Shown: in pieces, positions 17,161 to 26,570 of the stretch
How positions within the stretch are numbered: the first letter of the stretch is position 1
Layout: the number at the start of each line of letters is the position of its first letter
Origin: JAHBVH01 sp034432375
GTDB lineage: Bacteria; Chloroflexota; Anaerolineae; Caldilineales; Caldilineaceae
NCBI GenBank assembly: GCA_034432375.1
Contig: DAOUCA010000168.1
Location: 1 to 64,000, forward strand
Length of the DNA: 64,000 nucleotides
Reading direction: 5' to 3'
Program-made: the position numbers and the translations under genes
The notes under the pieces: generated by a model
Database searches by the model: none
Told to the model about the DNA's origin: nothing
What the model saw: only the letters and a program-made list of their open reading frames with translations

Positions 17161-18342
17161 TTACCAAAGATAAAGTGGCTGGGTGCCGACAACTACATCA
17201 CCCAAATGCCATTCGACGACACCAACTTGCATGCCCGCTTGCCACGGTTGCGCAGCGAGTTGATCGAGATGACGATATGCATAAAGCTGCCCGCCCCGAA
17301 CCACGGGTAGAAAGACCGTCGGGGGTGCTGCTGTTGACCGCAAATACCAGAGACGGCCATTGGCATCATAGAGTCGATCGAGGATCGAAAACTGACCCGG
17401 ATCGCCCGTCACCCACCGGTAATCTTCGCGGTACCGATCGTAGAGCGTCTGGGCGTCGCGATAGCGATCGCTACTGCCGAGAATGATCGCGAAGATCTGG
17501 TGGCCATCTTGTTGGATGCCCGCCACCAGACATTGACCAGCGGCATCGGTTGTGCCGGTCTTGACCCCATTCGCACCTGCAACCGTGCCAAGTAGCTGAT
17601 TCGTATTCTGCAGCAGATGTCCATTGACGTTGATCTGTTGGGTGGAGACGATCTGCCGAAAGAGCGGATAGTCCCAGTTGTGTCGTACCAAGATCAGCAG
17701 ATCGTTGACGCTGCTCAAATGTCCATCCGCATCAAGCCCATGGGGATTGACAAAGTGCGTCTGACGCAATCCCAAGGCTACCGCCCGCGTATTCATCTCT
17801 GCGACAAACGCATCTACCGAGCCTGACAAATACCGTGCCAATGCTGTTGCGGCATCGTTGCCACTGGGGATCAACATCCCCCAAAGCAGCTCTTCGACCG
17901 TAATCAGCTCACCAGGCACCAATTGCATTGCCGTACCACCAACGAGGTCGCTCGCCTGTATGACAACTTCAGCCTGTAGATCAGCGCGCTCAAGCACGAG
18001 CAACGCCGTCATTAACTTCGTCAGGCTGGCGATGGGCAACGCTGCACCACTGTTGTGGGCAAAGAGCACACGGTCCGCATCGCTGTCATAGAGCAGATAA
18101 GCTGCGGCTGATAGCGCTGGTGGTCGGTTGAGCTCCAACCATGCTTTCGTTTCACCTACACCAATCTGCTGCGAGGGTGTATAGACCTGATCGAGCAGCC
18201 GCGGTGGACCGAAGCCAACTAAGAGTGGGAAGGCAATTAACAACAACCACCAAATTGGGCTGGTGGTTGGCACGGTCTTAACCGTTGGTATTCCCTCAGT
18301 TGGTATTCCCTCAGTTGGTATTCCCTGGCGGAGCAACATCAT
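17161..18342 (-). CDS. dacA: D-alanyl-D-alanine carboxypeptidase (S11 penicillin-binding protein)
   Basis: The enzyme trims the terminal D-Ala from peptidoglycan stem peptides outside the membrane. All three active-site motifs are present: SLTK at 106-109, SGN at 160-162 and KTG at 261-263. A hydrophobic stretch at 30-46 (IWWLLLIAFPLLVGF) is a signal anchor. The N-terminus before it is unusual: it carries three copies of GIPTE/V encoded by 15-bp direct repeats. The start could therefore lie within the repeats. Length (393 aa) fits the family. It is probably co-transcribed with rluB. Confidence 0.92.
   Translation of the reverse strand: MMLLRQGIPTEGIPTEGIPTVKTVPTTSPIWWLLLIAFPLLVGFGPPRLLDQVYTPSQQIGVGETKAWLELNRPPALSAAAYLLYDSDADRVLFAHNSGAALPIASLTKLMTALLVLERADLQAEVVIQASDLVGGTAMQLVPGELITVEELLWGMLIPSGNDAATALARYLSGSVDAFVAEMNTRAVALGLRQTHFVNPHGLDADGHLSSVNDLLILVRHNWDYPLFRQIVSTQQINVNGHLLQNTNQLLGTVAGANGVKTGTTDAAGQCLVAGIQQDGHQIFAIILGSSDRYRDAQTLYDRYREDYRWVTGDPGQFSILDRLYDANGRLWYLRSTAAPPTVFLPVVRGGQLYAYRHLDQLAAQPWQAGMQVGVVEWHLGDVVVGTQPLYLW
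18285..18326. repeat. 15-bp direct repeats inside dacA
   Basis: TTGGTATTCCCTCAG occurs at 18285-18299 and 18300-18314, and 12 bases of a third copy follow at 18315-18326. In the gene they encode repeated GIPTE just before the signal anchor. Copy number changes by whole units would keep the frame. Confidence 0.9.
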
Positions 18343-18454
18343 TTGTAAGACTCATCGCGAATTGGTTGACGTATAGTACCATTCTATCGGACATAACGCA
18401 TCTGTGCAAAGTGCCATTAACCTGTATCTGCTGCATTTGCGGCTGTGCGCCTGG

Positions 18455-19462
18455 TTACTCATTCATTTTAAGCAATACCTTGATGATGGCTGGTTGGGCT
18501 GCTGCACGTAGCGCTTCTTGCGCTTGGTCGAGTGAATAACAAGCGTGGATCAGGGGTTGAACGTGGATTAGGCCACTTGTTAGCAGGCGGATCGCCGGGG
18601 GGAAGGGGCCACAGCGACTGCCCAGCAATGTAATCTCATCGACCACAAGCGAGCTCAAATCGAATTGGGGCAAGTTACCAGCAAAGGTGCTTTTGAGGAC
18701 AATGGTGCCGGCAGGGCGAACCAGGGCGCGTGCCAGCGCAAAGCCATCGGGTGAACCTGTCACATCGATGACGACTTCGGCAGGGTTTGCAAGAAGCGGA
18801 TCGAGGGTCTTTTGGCTGGTTGCATAGGTCTGTAGCGGCAACGCCAGTTCTGTTAGCAGTTGCAATTTGTCGGGCGTACGACTAATCACCGTCAGATCAC
18901 AGCCGACCAGGGCCAGGATCTGCGCAACAAGCAGCCCAAGCCGACCGCTGCCCAACAGGTAGACGCGCGTCGATGGCCGTAAGGACAACTGCTCTAGAAT
19001 TTGTAAGGCGGCTGCGGTCGGTTCAACAAAGACCGCGACTTCGTCGGAGAGGTTAGGGTTGGTAGCTGTGATGGCTGATAGGGTATGTAGATTGGCGATG
19101 GGTAGCAGCAGATAGTCGGCAAAGGCCCCATCGAGACCAATGATGCCCAAGCTCTGGCGCGCTCGACAATGTTTGCCCAGTCCTTGCCGACAGAGGGTAC
19201 AGTGGCCACAGCCCACATTGAGTTCCCCCACCACGCGTTGTCCCAGCCATTCTTCATGATCAGGTGCCGCAACGACCGTCCCCACAAATTCATGGCCAAG
19301 CACCCCGCGGTAGCCTCCCTTATAACCGGCGATTAATTGCAGATCAGTGGAGCAGATGCCCGCCAGCGTAACGCGAATCAATGCCTCTCCTGCTTTGGGC
19401 TCTGGAGTAGGATAATCATGACGTAACCGAGGACCATTATCTGTAAGTACGAGTGCACGCAT
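18455..19462 (-). CDS. Zinc-dependent alcohol dehydrogenase-like (MDR) protein
   Basis: This is a medium-chain dehydrogenase/reductase that oxidises or reduces alcohols with NAD(P). The catalytic zinc ligands are Cys37 (GICSTD) and His57-Glu58 (LGHEFVG). The structural zinc site is complete at Cys85, Cys88, Cys91 and Cys99. A Rossmann motif (YLLGSGRLGLLVAQ) follows near residue 168. ATG 19462 has GGAG 8 bases upstream; an earlier in-frame start would add 19 unrelated residues. The substrate cannot be inferred. It stands between dacA and the secDF operon on the same strand. Confidence 0.88.
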   Translation of the reverse strand: MRALVLTDNGPRLRHDYPTPEPKAGEALIRVTLAGICSTDLQLIAGYKGGYRGVLGHEFVGTVVAAPDHEEWLGQRVVGELNVGCGHCTLCRQGLGKHCRARQSLGIIGLDGAFADYLLLPIANLHTLSAITATNPNLSDEVAVFVEPTAAALQILEQLSLRPSTRVYLLGSGRLGLLVAQILALVGCDLTVISRTPDKLQLLTELALPLQTYATSQKTLDPLLANPAEVVIDVTGSPDGFALARALVRPAGTIVLKSTFAGNLPQFDLSSLVVDEITLLGSRCGPFPPAIRLLTSGLIHVQPLIHACYSLDQAQEALRAAAQPAIIKVLLKMNE

Positions 19463-19555
19463 AGGTTCATCTCCAGTAAAGTGTGTCACCGCCGACCGCT
19501 GGTCTATATCAAGGAACAAGGGTAACTTTCAGCCATCCAAGGTGCCCCTTGGGCC

Positions 19556-19628
19556 CAACCTCCCCGCAAGCAAGGGAGGAGCAATTACTCTCCTCCCTGA
19601 TGTCGGGGAGGGGCTGGGGGTGGGGTGA
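19556..19628. repeat. G/C-rich inverted repeat, CTCCCC family
   Basis: AACCTCCCCGCAAGCAAGGG and TCCCTGATGTCGGGGAGGGG form a compound hairpin related to the blocks at 7317 and 12241. Confidence 0.55.
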
Positions 19629-19637
19629 CAAGTGACA

Positions 19638-19678
19638 GAAAAAAGTGGCGAAACGACTAGCGCTTCGCCACTTTTTTC
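19638..19678 (-). terminator. Rho-independent terminator of secDF
   Basis: A 12-bp stem (AAAAGTGGCGAA at 19641-19652 with its complement at 19664-19675) is flanked by A/T runs on both sides. Read on the - strand it follows the secF stop by about 30 bases and ends in a T-run. The symmetry means it could also stop + strand transcripts. Confidence 0.85.
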
Positions 19679-19708
19679 TCTCTATTATTTGTATCGCTAT
19701 GCCGTTGT

Positions 19709-20656
19709 TTAAGCTAGAGCTGCCTGTCCCCCATTGGCGGTTGGGGTCGTGGTGCGCGGGAAAATGGAGCGTTCTTCCCAAGCCACCAATAGTGCAGTGG
19801 CGTTGAAGATCGAGCTATAGGTTCCCGAAATGATGCCGACAATGAGCACTGCCACAAATTGTTGCAGGGTTGCGCCACCCAGCACCAGGATCGCCACCAA
19901 GGAGAGCAACGTGGTGATTTGGGTGCCTAAAGAGCGTTGCGCTGTTTCGATGATGCTGCGGTTGGCTAGGGAGGTTAAACCTTCGCTGCGATAGCGTCGG
20001 TAATTTTCACGAATGCGATCAAAGACCACAATTGTGTCGTTGACGCTATAGCCGATCACCGTAAGCGCCGCCGTTAAGAAGAGCGCGTCGATCTCCCAGC
20101 CGGCAATCAGATACATGACACAGGCGAAGGAGATAATGACCAATGTGTCGTGAATCAAGGCGATCACGGCACAGACGCCAAAACGGACCGGGTGGGCTAC
20201 TTGGCGGAATGCAAACGCGATGTAGGCCAGAATCAAAGCCGAGGCCACAAGTACGGCAATCACGGCTGCCTGGCTAACTTCACCCCCGATGGTGGGGCCA
20301 ATGCTGCGGTAGGAGCGCTCTTCAAATTCCCCAAAACGTTGAACCAGTGCCGCCTGAAGGGGCTCTTTGTCAGCAGTTTCAATGTTTTTGAACTTTACTT
20401 GAATCGTCCGGTCATCTTCTACCGTAAAAGCAATCGTATCGGGGTAGCCCGCTTCAACAAAAACCTGGCGTACATCAACAGGTTTTTGTGCTTCGTTAAA
20501 GCGCATCTCCCACAGCGTACCGCCGGTATAGTCGATGCTCAAAGGTAGCAAGTGGCCTTGTGTCGAGAGGGACCAAATCATATAGATAATGCCTGGCAAC
20601 ATCAATATAATCGAAAATGCGAAATACCAGCCACGTCGTTCAACAATACGGAACAT
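19709..20656 (-). CDS. secF: Protein translocase subunit SecF
   Basis: SecF works with SecD in the membrane to help SecYEG export proteins using the proton gradient. The protein has an N-terminal membrane helix, a periplasm-like domain starting with SIDYTGGTLWEM, then five helices with VIGYSVNDTIVVFDRIREN and the TTLLSLVAILVLGGATLQQF block typical of the RND fold. The length of 315 residues is normal. It follows secD by 20 bases and ends at a strong terminator. Confidence 0.95.
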   Translation of the reverse strand: MFRIVERRGWYFAFSIILMLPGIIYMIWSLSTQGHLLPLSIDYTGGTLWEMRFNEAQKPVDVRQVFVEAGYPDTIAFTVEDDRTIQVKFKNIETADKEPLQAALVQRFGEFEERSYRSIGPTIGGEVSQAAVIAVLVASALILAYIAFAFRQVAHPVRFGVCAVIALIHDTLVIISFACVMYLIAGWEIDALFLTAALTVIGYSVNDTIVVFDRIRENYRRYRSEGLTSLANRSIIETAQRSLGTQITTLLSLVAILVLGGATLQQFVAVLIVGIISGTYSSIFNATALLVAWEERSIFPRTTTPTANGGQAALA

Positions 20657-20676
20657 AAGAAATTTCCTTCAGTGAG

Positions 20677-22068
20677 TTAATATCCAAGTAGATTGCGCGA
20701 ACCGAGAGACTTCTGCGCCGCATTGGTGAAGGTTGAGCGCATAAAAGTGCGGGTGACAAAGACCGCTGAGAACATGGAGAGCAGAACCCCAACGGCCAGT
20801 GTAATTGCAAAGCCCTTGACGGTGCTGGCCCCAAAGGTGTTGCCAAACCAGAAGAGGACGGCACAGGTAATCAGGGTCGAGAGGTTGCTGTCCCAAATCG
20901 CTGGCCATGCTCGGCTAAAGCCGGCTTCAACGGCCAAGCGTAGCGATCGACCAGCGCGCATCTCTTCTTTGAAGCGTTCAAAGATCAGGATATTGGCATC
21001 GACCGCCATACCGATGGAGAGAATAAATCCAGCAATACCGGGTAACGTTAGTGTGACGGGGATTAATTTGTAAATCGCTAAGTTAAAGACGATGTAGCAG
21101 AGCAATGCAACGGAGGCCAAAGAGCCCGGAAGTCGATAAAGTACCAGCATGTAAATGATCACAGCAACTAAGCCAATGATTGCGGCTCGCAAACTGCGTG
21201 ACACTGAATCTTGACCTAGGCTAGCACCGATTGTTCGAATGTCAACAACCTTTAAGGGCACCGGCAACGCACCGTAACGCATCTGAATGGCAAGAGATTC
21301 TGCTTCCTGTTGTGTAAATTGACCGGTAATCACACCGTTGTCACCAATGGCGGCATTGATCGTTGGAGCTGAAAGAACACGACCATCGAGTACGATCGCC
21401 ATGGGCTGACCAATATGGCTGCTTGTGAAGTTTAAGAAGGCTGTGCCACCTTCACTGGTGAGCCCAAAATTGATCTGCCAATTATTATACTTATCTGGCG
21501 AAGCAACGGCATTGCTGAGGACATCACCGGTCATCGCTGTTTGGAAGACTTGATCCGGATAGGGGATCGAAGCAGCATCGGTCAAGCCGCCGGCTTGGGC
21601 CTTCTGGATTGCATCTGGGTGATTGGAGGTGTTAATAATCATGCCTTGGCGCAATGTTGCACCAGCCGGATCAACAAATTCCAATTGGCCTGTTGAGCGC
21701 AATGTTTCTACCGCTTGGTCGGGATTGCGCACACCGGGCAATTCCACGATGATGCGGGTGTCACCCTGATTTTGCACAACCGCTTCGGCGACACCAAGAC
21801 CATTGACCCGATTTTCTACAATCGACTTGGCTGTACTCATGGCCCCATCTGGCAAGGCCACACCATCGGCAAGATCGGATTCCAACAACACCTGGGTGCC
21901 CCCCTGCAAATCGAGCCCTAACTTCAGGTCCATCAATTCATGGGGCGCATTGGCGTCGCGCGAGAGTGAGCGTTCCAGCCAAGCAGGGTGATCAACTGGC
22001 AAGACAATATAGAGTGCTGCCAGGGCCAGCAAAATTACAACGACAAGAGAAATGGTATTGTTGCGCAT
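20677..22068 (-). CDS. secD: Protein translocase subunit SecD
   Basis: SecD is the larger partner of SecF. Visible are the first membrane helix (ISLVVVILLALAALYIVLPV), the D1 motif LGLDLQGGTQVLLE, the extracytoplasmic P1 region and six C-terminal helices, with GMAVDANILIFERFKEEMRAG in the conserved helix 4/5 loop. ATG 22068 is used. A TTG six codons earlier is an alternative, and neither start has a strong ribosome binding site. The length of 463 residues fits the family. Confidence 0.95.
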   Translation of the reverse strand: MRNNTISLVVVILLALAALYIVLPVDHPAWLERSLSRDANAPHELMDLKLGLDLQGGTQVLLESDLADGVALPDGAMSTAKSIVENRVNGLGVAEAVVQNQGDTRIIVELPGVRNPDQAVETLRSTGQLEFVDPAGATLRQGMIINTSNHPDAIQKAQAGGLTDAASIPYPDQVFQTAMTGDVLSNAVASPDKYNNWQINFGLTSEGGTAFLNFTSSHIGQPMAIVLDGRVLSAPTINAAIGDNGVITGQFTQQEAESLAIQMRYGALPVPLKVVDIRTIGASLGQDSVSRSLRAAIIGLVAVIIYMLVLYRLPGSLASVALLCYIVFNLAIYKLIPVTLTLPGIAGFILSIGMAVDANILIFERFKEEMRAGRSLRLAVEAGFSRAWPAIWDSNLSTLITCAVLFWFGNTFGASTVKGFAITLAVGVLLSMFSAVFVTRTFMRSTFTNAAQKSLGSRNLLGY

Positions 22069-22485
22069 AAGCAATCCGTACTCCAACGGCGGAATCGTGT
22101 CAACGATGATCGATCGAAAAAACGGAAAACGATATCTGATGAATCTGGTAAAATTGAGTCAAAATGGTGAATTGTACGTTAATCTACCTGCAAATTTCTG
22201 CAAGAGGAAGAGACCGATTTTTTGTATCTATGCAAAAATTCCCTGTTCCCACTGCAACACAGCTAAATATTTTGAACAGGACTTACGCAGTTTGCCGGTT
22301 AGGTAGCGTGCATTTCTGCAAATCGAAACCAGAGAACTGCATAAGTCCTATTGAATAGATTTTGTAGCGCTTCTTGGTCAGTTTCAGCCTTGTTAGCAAC
22401 AAGTGGACAAACGCAAACCATATCATTATAGCCTTGGCTTACAGTGCTGTCAAAATTTTCGTTATTTAAGCTAACCCCAGTTGGT
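22069..22485. other. Intergenic region upstream of secD
   Basis: No gene is supported in these 417 bases. The only clear structure is the ACTTACGCA-type inverted repeat at 22278-22350. The secDF promoter should lie here, but no convincing -35/-10 pair stands out. Confidence 0.5.
22278..22350. mobile_element. Small inverted-repeat element with AGGACTTACGCA ends
   Basis: CAGGACTTACGCAGTTT at the left pairs with AACTGCATAAGTCCTA at the right with a mismatch, about 73 bp end to end. TAGGACTTACGCA is a frequent end of MITEs and degraded IS elements in other phyla, which is the basis for the call. No transposase is present. Confidence 0.6.
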
Positions 22486-22989
22486 TTAACTCCGTTCTGG
22501 ACGGGCAAGGCGGGCTTGCCGGCGCGTTTCCCCTTCGGCAAAGCGGCGGCGCTCTTCATCGCTTTGTAAGAGGAGGCGGGGTACGGTGGTTGGTTTGCGC
22601 GCTTCGTCGAGGGCCACATAGACAAAGTAGGCACTGTTGGTATGGGTCACTTCGCCAGTCAGTAGATTTTCCGTTTCTACACGTAGCTCCACTTCCATGC
22701 TCGTGTGCCCAACCCAAGTGATGTGTCCATGAACCGATAGAAGCTGGCCCAAGACAACGGGACGATGAAAATTGACGCTATCGACTGTCACCGTGACGGC
22801 TGGCCGTCGCGCGTGGCGCGCGGCAATAATGCCGCCACATTCGTCACACAATTTTAGAACAACACCGCCGTGAACGTTGCCCAGGCTGTTGGAATGTTCA
22901 GGCTGTGTAAAGAGTGTAACGGTCTGCGCCGTCTCGGCCACAGTGCGCGCCGGTAGCTGCGACGCTGTTTGCAATGGGTTGTTTGTCAT
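22486..22989 (-). CDS. Hotdog-fold acyl-CoA thioesterase
   Basis: The 167-residue protein resembles YciA/ACOT-type hexameric thioesterases that hydrolyse acyl-CoA in the cytosol. The characteristic block is N.LGNVHGGVVLKLCDECGGIIAARHA near residues 34-60, followed by VTVTVDSVNFHRPVVLGQLL and the strand EVELRVETENLLTGE. The start codon overlaps the stop of the glycosyltransferase gene by 4 bases, so the two are coupled although their functions are not obviously related. The Arg/Glu-rich tail is common in this group. Confidence 0.88.
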   Translation of the reverse strand: MTNNPLQTASQLPARTVAETAQTVTLFTQPEHSNSLGNVHGGVVLKLCDECGGIIAARHARRPAVTVTVDSVNFHRPVVLGQLLSVHGHITWVGHTSMEVELRVETENLLTGEVTHTNSAYFVYVALDEARKPTTVPRLLLQSDEERRRFAEGETRRQARLARPERS

Positions 22990-24140
22990 CTCGCTAAGAG
23001 CCTTTCGTAGGCATGGTGTAGCTGTTGTGCGCTCCGATCCCAGGTAAAGGTTTGGGCATGGGCACGGCCAGCGCTACGCAATGTTTGGCGCAAAGTACCA
23101 TCGGTGGCCATTTTGACGATCCCCTCTGCAATGCTTGTGACATCGGTCGCCTGCACATAGAGTGCGCCAGGACCACCGGCTTCGGGTAGGCTGGAGTTGT
23201 CCGCGGTTAGAACCGGTGTACCACAGGCCAGTGCTTCTAAAAGTGGCAGACCAAAGCCTTCATATAAGGAGGGATAGGCAAAAAATGTTGCAGCGCTATA
23301 GAGGGCGGGCAGATCAGCGTCATCAATAAACCCAGGAAAAAGCACATCATGCTGAAGTCCAAGTGCCTCGACTTTGGCAAAAATTTCTGCGTAAAGCCAG
23401 CCTTTGCCACCGCCAATGACCAGCCGATGGGGCAGTTGGGCTTCCGCTTTGGCAAGTGCAAAGGCCTCGATCAGGCGGGCAAAGTTCTTGCGCGGTTGGA
23501 GTGTGCTCAAGCCCAAGAGAAAGGGCCGATCCCCAAGGCCATAGAGCTGCCGCACTCTCTGCAATTGATGCTCATCTTGGACCGGTTGAAAATGTTCGTG
23601 GTCGACTGCGCCATAGACAACGGTGATCCGTTCCGCGGGGATCTGCCACTGCTCTTGTAAATCGCGGGCCGTATGCATACTGTCGGCGAGTAGATGATCG
23701 GCACGCCGAACGCTGCGTGGCACGACCACATGGAGATAGCGCTGTAGGCTGGGCATGGCTGCTTCCGGATAGAAGAGGAACGCCAGATCATGGACGGTGA
23801 CCAGTTGGTAGCGGGCATGATTCGGAGCCAGGACAAAATCGGTGGCGTGGAAGAGGTCAAGTGGGCCACCGGTAAAGCGCTCAATCTTGGGGAATGGTAG
23901 ATTGAGCCGATGCCAGAGCCGAACCATGTTGCGTTCGCTGATGGGGGTGGTGTGGAGCGGACGCGGCGCGTCGGCCTGATCTTGCGCGCCAACAGGACCA
24001 ACGACAAAGAGGCGAATATCCCAGGAGGGACAACGGTGACAGAGGGCAGCCACTTGCCCACGGATAATGCGCCCAATCCCCTCGCGTTGGCGAATCGCAG
24101 GGGTATAGTCGATGGCGAGCGTGATTCTGTCGGAAGTCAT
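22986..24140 (-). CDS. Glycosyltransferase family 4 (GT-B) protein
   Basis: This enzyme transfers a sugar from a nucleotide sugar, probably during surface polysaccharide synthesis. Features of GT4: TLAIDYTPAIRQREGIGRIIRG at the start, LVTVHDLAFLFYPE, LGLSTLQPRKNFARLIEAF and the donor-site motif PSLYEGFGLPLLEALACGTPVLTADNSSLPE. ATG 24140 matches the family start; an earlier ATG at 24221 would overlap gtrA by 35 bases and add 27 unrelated residues. It lies downstream of the GtrA and O-antigen ligase genes. Confidence 0.9.
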   Translation of the reverse strand: MTSDRITLAIDYTPAIRQREGIGRIIRGQVAALCHRCPSWDIRLFVVGPVGAQDQADAPRPLHTTPISERNMVRLWHRLNLPFPKIERFTGGPLDLFHATDFVLAPNHARYQLVTVHDLAFLFYPEAAMPSLQRYLHVVVPRSVRRADHLLADSMHTARDLQEQWQIPAERITVVYGAVDHEHFQPVQDEHQLQRVRQLYGLGDRPFLLGLSTLQPRKNFARLIEAFALAKAEAQLPHRLVIGGGKGWLYAEIFAKVEALGLQHDVLFPGFIDDADLPALYSAATFFAYPSLYEGFGLPLLEALACGTPVLTADNSSLPEAGGPGALYVQATDVTSIAEGIVKMATDGTLRQTLRSAGRAHAQTFTWDRSAQQLHHAYERLLAR

Positions 24141-24186
24141 GAGTTTGGTGGGAGCAGTAGGTGTGTCATCCTTCTTGCAAGCGTCA

Positions 24187-24657
24187 TCAACGCCGAAAGG
24201 TCCAAAGCCGATTGATGGCAAAATTCCAGAACATCACAATGCCAATGGCGGCGGCGAGGGCAAAATTATCGCCGACCAGTGCGGCTGTCTGCGGTTGACT
24301 CTCAAAAAGTTGTTGCCAGAAGGGCATGAGTGTGTAGCGCACAGCTGCCAACACCCCCATGTTGATTACAAGGCCCAACAGGCTGACAACGGTGAATTGC
24401 AGCAACTGTGAACTAGCGTTGCGTCCGCGTTTTTCTGCAAAGGTCCATGTGCGATTGAGCAAAAAGTTTTGGATCACAGCTGCGCTAAAACCAAATGTAT
24501 TGGCGATGTAGGTGCTAAAGCGTAGCAATTGTAGCAGCACGTTGAAAATGGTAAAGTGCGTCAGTGCCCCCGCCACCCCGACGGCTGCAAATTTCACAAA
24601 GAGTTTGACTTCCCCACGATTGGACTGAACAAAGGCTCGCGCCTGGTGAATGCTCAA
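24187..24657 (-). CDS. GtrA-like membrane protein
   Basis: The 156-residue protein has four membrane helices with the GtrA pattern: FVKFAAVGVAGALTHFTIF, FLLNRTWTFAEKRG near residue 70, and FNFAINRLWTF-like motif (MFWNFAINRLWTFRR) at the C-terminus. GtrA proteins are thought to flip lipid-linked sugars across the membrane. The start overlaps the stop of the O-antigen ligase gene by 4 bases, which fits a shared polysaccharide role. Confidence 0.88.
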   Translation of the reverse strand: MSIHQARAFVQSNRGEVKLFVKFAAVGVAGALTHFTIFNVLLQLLRFSTYIANTFGFSAAVIQNFLLNRTWTFAEKRGRNASSQLLQFTVVSLLGLVINMGVLAAVRYTLMPFWQQLFESQPQTAALVGDNFALAAAIGIVMFWNFAINRLWTFRR

Positions 24658-26180
24658 CGAATACTCCTATTCGGCAAAGGTAAATGGGTGTAGCGATTGG
24701 CCTGCGCGATATAGACCGTTTCTGCGGTCGCTAGCCAGAGTGCAATGTACAAATAAATTCCTTGAACAAATAGATTATCAAAAAAGTTGTGGATACTCAA
24801 GTGGCAGACCATGCCGATGAGACCAATACGCAACGCATCGGCCCAACTCTCTTCCCGCTCCTTGGCAATCAGCTCTGTTGGCTCTGTTCTCACCCCGTTT
24901 CGCTTGTGCCCACGCTGGAGGTGGATGAGGATTGCGCCCCAAAGCAATAGATACGCAAAGAAGCCCCAGAGACCACTCTCGGCCAAGGTATTGAGATAAA
25001 TATTGTGGGCGTGTCCCAGCGCTTCTTCCCACCGCGGCAGGTTGACTTCGGGATAGATCGTCGCATAGTTGCCTGGGCCAATGCCCAACCAAGGCGCACG
25101 TTCCCACATGCGAATTGCGGCTTCCCAATGGGCTAGCCGCTCGATAATGGCAAAGTTCTCGTTGGTCACCGGCTGGTGTAGCAGATCGGTCAGCCCGAAG
25201 TAGGCGGGGATCTCCTGGAACCGTTCGGCAATCGGCGCGGGGATACTGTGTGGTTGAACGACGCCAACAAGCAACGCGCTCAACAGTAGCAACACTGTTA
25301 CGCCGCCCCATTGTGCCGCTTTTCGGCTGCGTCCAAATAAAACAACGGCCGTACTACCAATGGCACCAAGCCAGCCACCCCGGCTCCAACTGGCAAATAT
25401 TCCTGCGGCGATCAAGCCGGTCGCGCTGCTATAGAAGAGGCTCCACAGCACCAAGTCACCTGCCAATCGTTGGCGTTGCTGCCAAAGTTGGTGCAGTGCC
25501 CATACCATCAAACTCAGGACAATTGGCAGCGTGAGCCCCAAATAGCCACCGTAGGGATTCGGTTGGCTAAAGCTGCCGCTGGCACGCATAAAGCGGCCCA
25601 TGATGATAAACCATTCTGGGCCGATGCGAAAGATAAATTGATAGATGCCGAGGATCGCCTGACTGACTGCACCGCACAGTAACCCGGCCTGTACCCAGCG
25701 CGCGGCTTGGCGTGGCACCATCGCAGGCAGGATCAATAGGATTAGCGCAAACTGTACCCATTTCAATAGCTCTGTCGCCGCTTCAATCAGATTAGTTGCC
25801 TGTAGCAGCGAAAGATAGAGCACACCGGCAAAGAGACTAAGGGGTAGCAGTAACCCTGTCGGCTGTATGGATAAGCTGCGGCGGCGGACACCGTCGACAA
25901 ACCAAAGTCCCAAAGCGCCCATAAGGAGCAGGTCCGTCAGATGGATTGGTCCCAACACAATGGCACTGCTCACGGGCAGCAACAGGCCGAGGGCCACCCA
26001 GATAAGCCAAGGTCGCCGTACTGCGATAAAGAAGAGGCTTGCCGTTGCGGTTAGTAACGCCAATGTCCGTAAGGGAAGAAAGATGAGGGGCAGAGCAACG
26101 ACCAGTAGTGCCGCAAATCTAATAGCGTGCAAGAGGGGTTGTCGATAGGTTGGAAGCAACCGAAAATAGGCGAATTGCAT
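24654..26180 (-). CDS. O-antigen ligase/polymerase family membrane protein
   Basis: This 508-residue protein has ten or more membrane helices and the Wzy_C region: ASWSRGGWLGAIGS near residue 264 and GIGPGNYATIYPE...HAHNIYLNTLAESGLWGFFAYLLL near 372-415. The long outer loop between these, with conserved Arg and His, is where ligases join or polymerise glycan repeat units on undecaprenyl carriers. It is the first gene of the coupled polysaccharide set. Confidence 0.88.
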   Translation of the reverse strand: MQFAYFRLLPTYRQPLLHAIRFAALLVVALPLIFLPLRTLALLTATASLFFIAVRRPWLIWVALGLLLPVSSAIVLGPIHLTDLLLMGALGLWFVDGVRRRSLSIQPTGLLLPLSLFAGVLYLSLLQATNLIEAATELLKWVQFALILLILPAMVPRQAARWVQAGLLCGAVSQAILGIYQFIFRIGPEWFIIMGRFMRASGSFSQPNPYGGYLGLTLPIVLSLMVWALHQLWQQRQRLAGDLVLWSLFYSSATGLIAAGIFASWSRGGWLGAIGSTAVVLFGRSRKAAQWGGVTVLLLLSALLVGVVQPHSIPAPIAERFQEIPAYFGLTDLLHQPVTNENFAIIERLAHWEAAIRMWERAPWLGIGPGNYATIYPEVNLPRWEEALGHAHNIYLNTLAESGLWGFFAYLLLWGAILIHLQRGHKRNGVRTEPTELIAKEREESWADALRIGLIGMVCHLSIHNFFDNLFVQGIYLYIALWLATAETVYIAQANRYTHLPLPNRSIR

Positions 26181-26570
26181 AGCTCACAATCGCTGGGTGA
26201 CGCAAAAAATGGCGGTCCCACATAACACGCCGCTGGCACAACTGAGCGCATCACCAACAAAGCGCTGCTCAGTGTACATCGAAAGTTGTATCCATCCAAT
26301 TCAGCGTTACTATCGAGAGATTTTACTCGGTGCGAGGTGCCGTCGCCATGACATCTTCAAGAGCAGATTGAGCAGTGGGGGTTTCGTCAACCCATCTTAA
26401 AACCCGCAACGAACAACGAAATAACGAACAACGAACAATGAGCAGCCATCTCAGCGGCTTCTCTCGAAGCAGTTGAGACGCCTCACGTTGACAAGTTCCG
26501 GCTTCGACGAGCTCAGCCTCCGTTTTCCCCTTCGTGGATCAGTTTTCTAAAGACTGCTTGAACTTTATCT

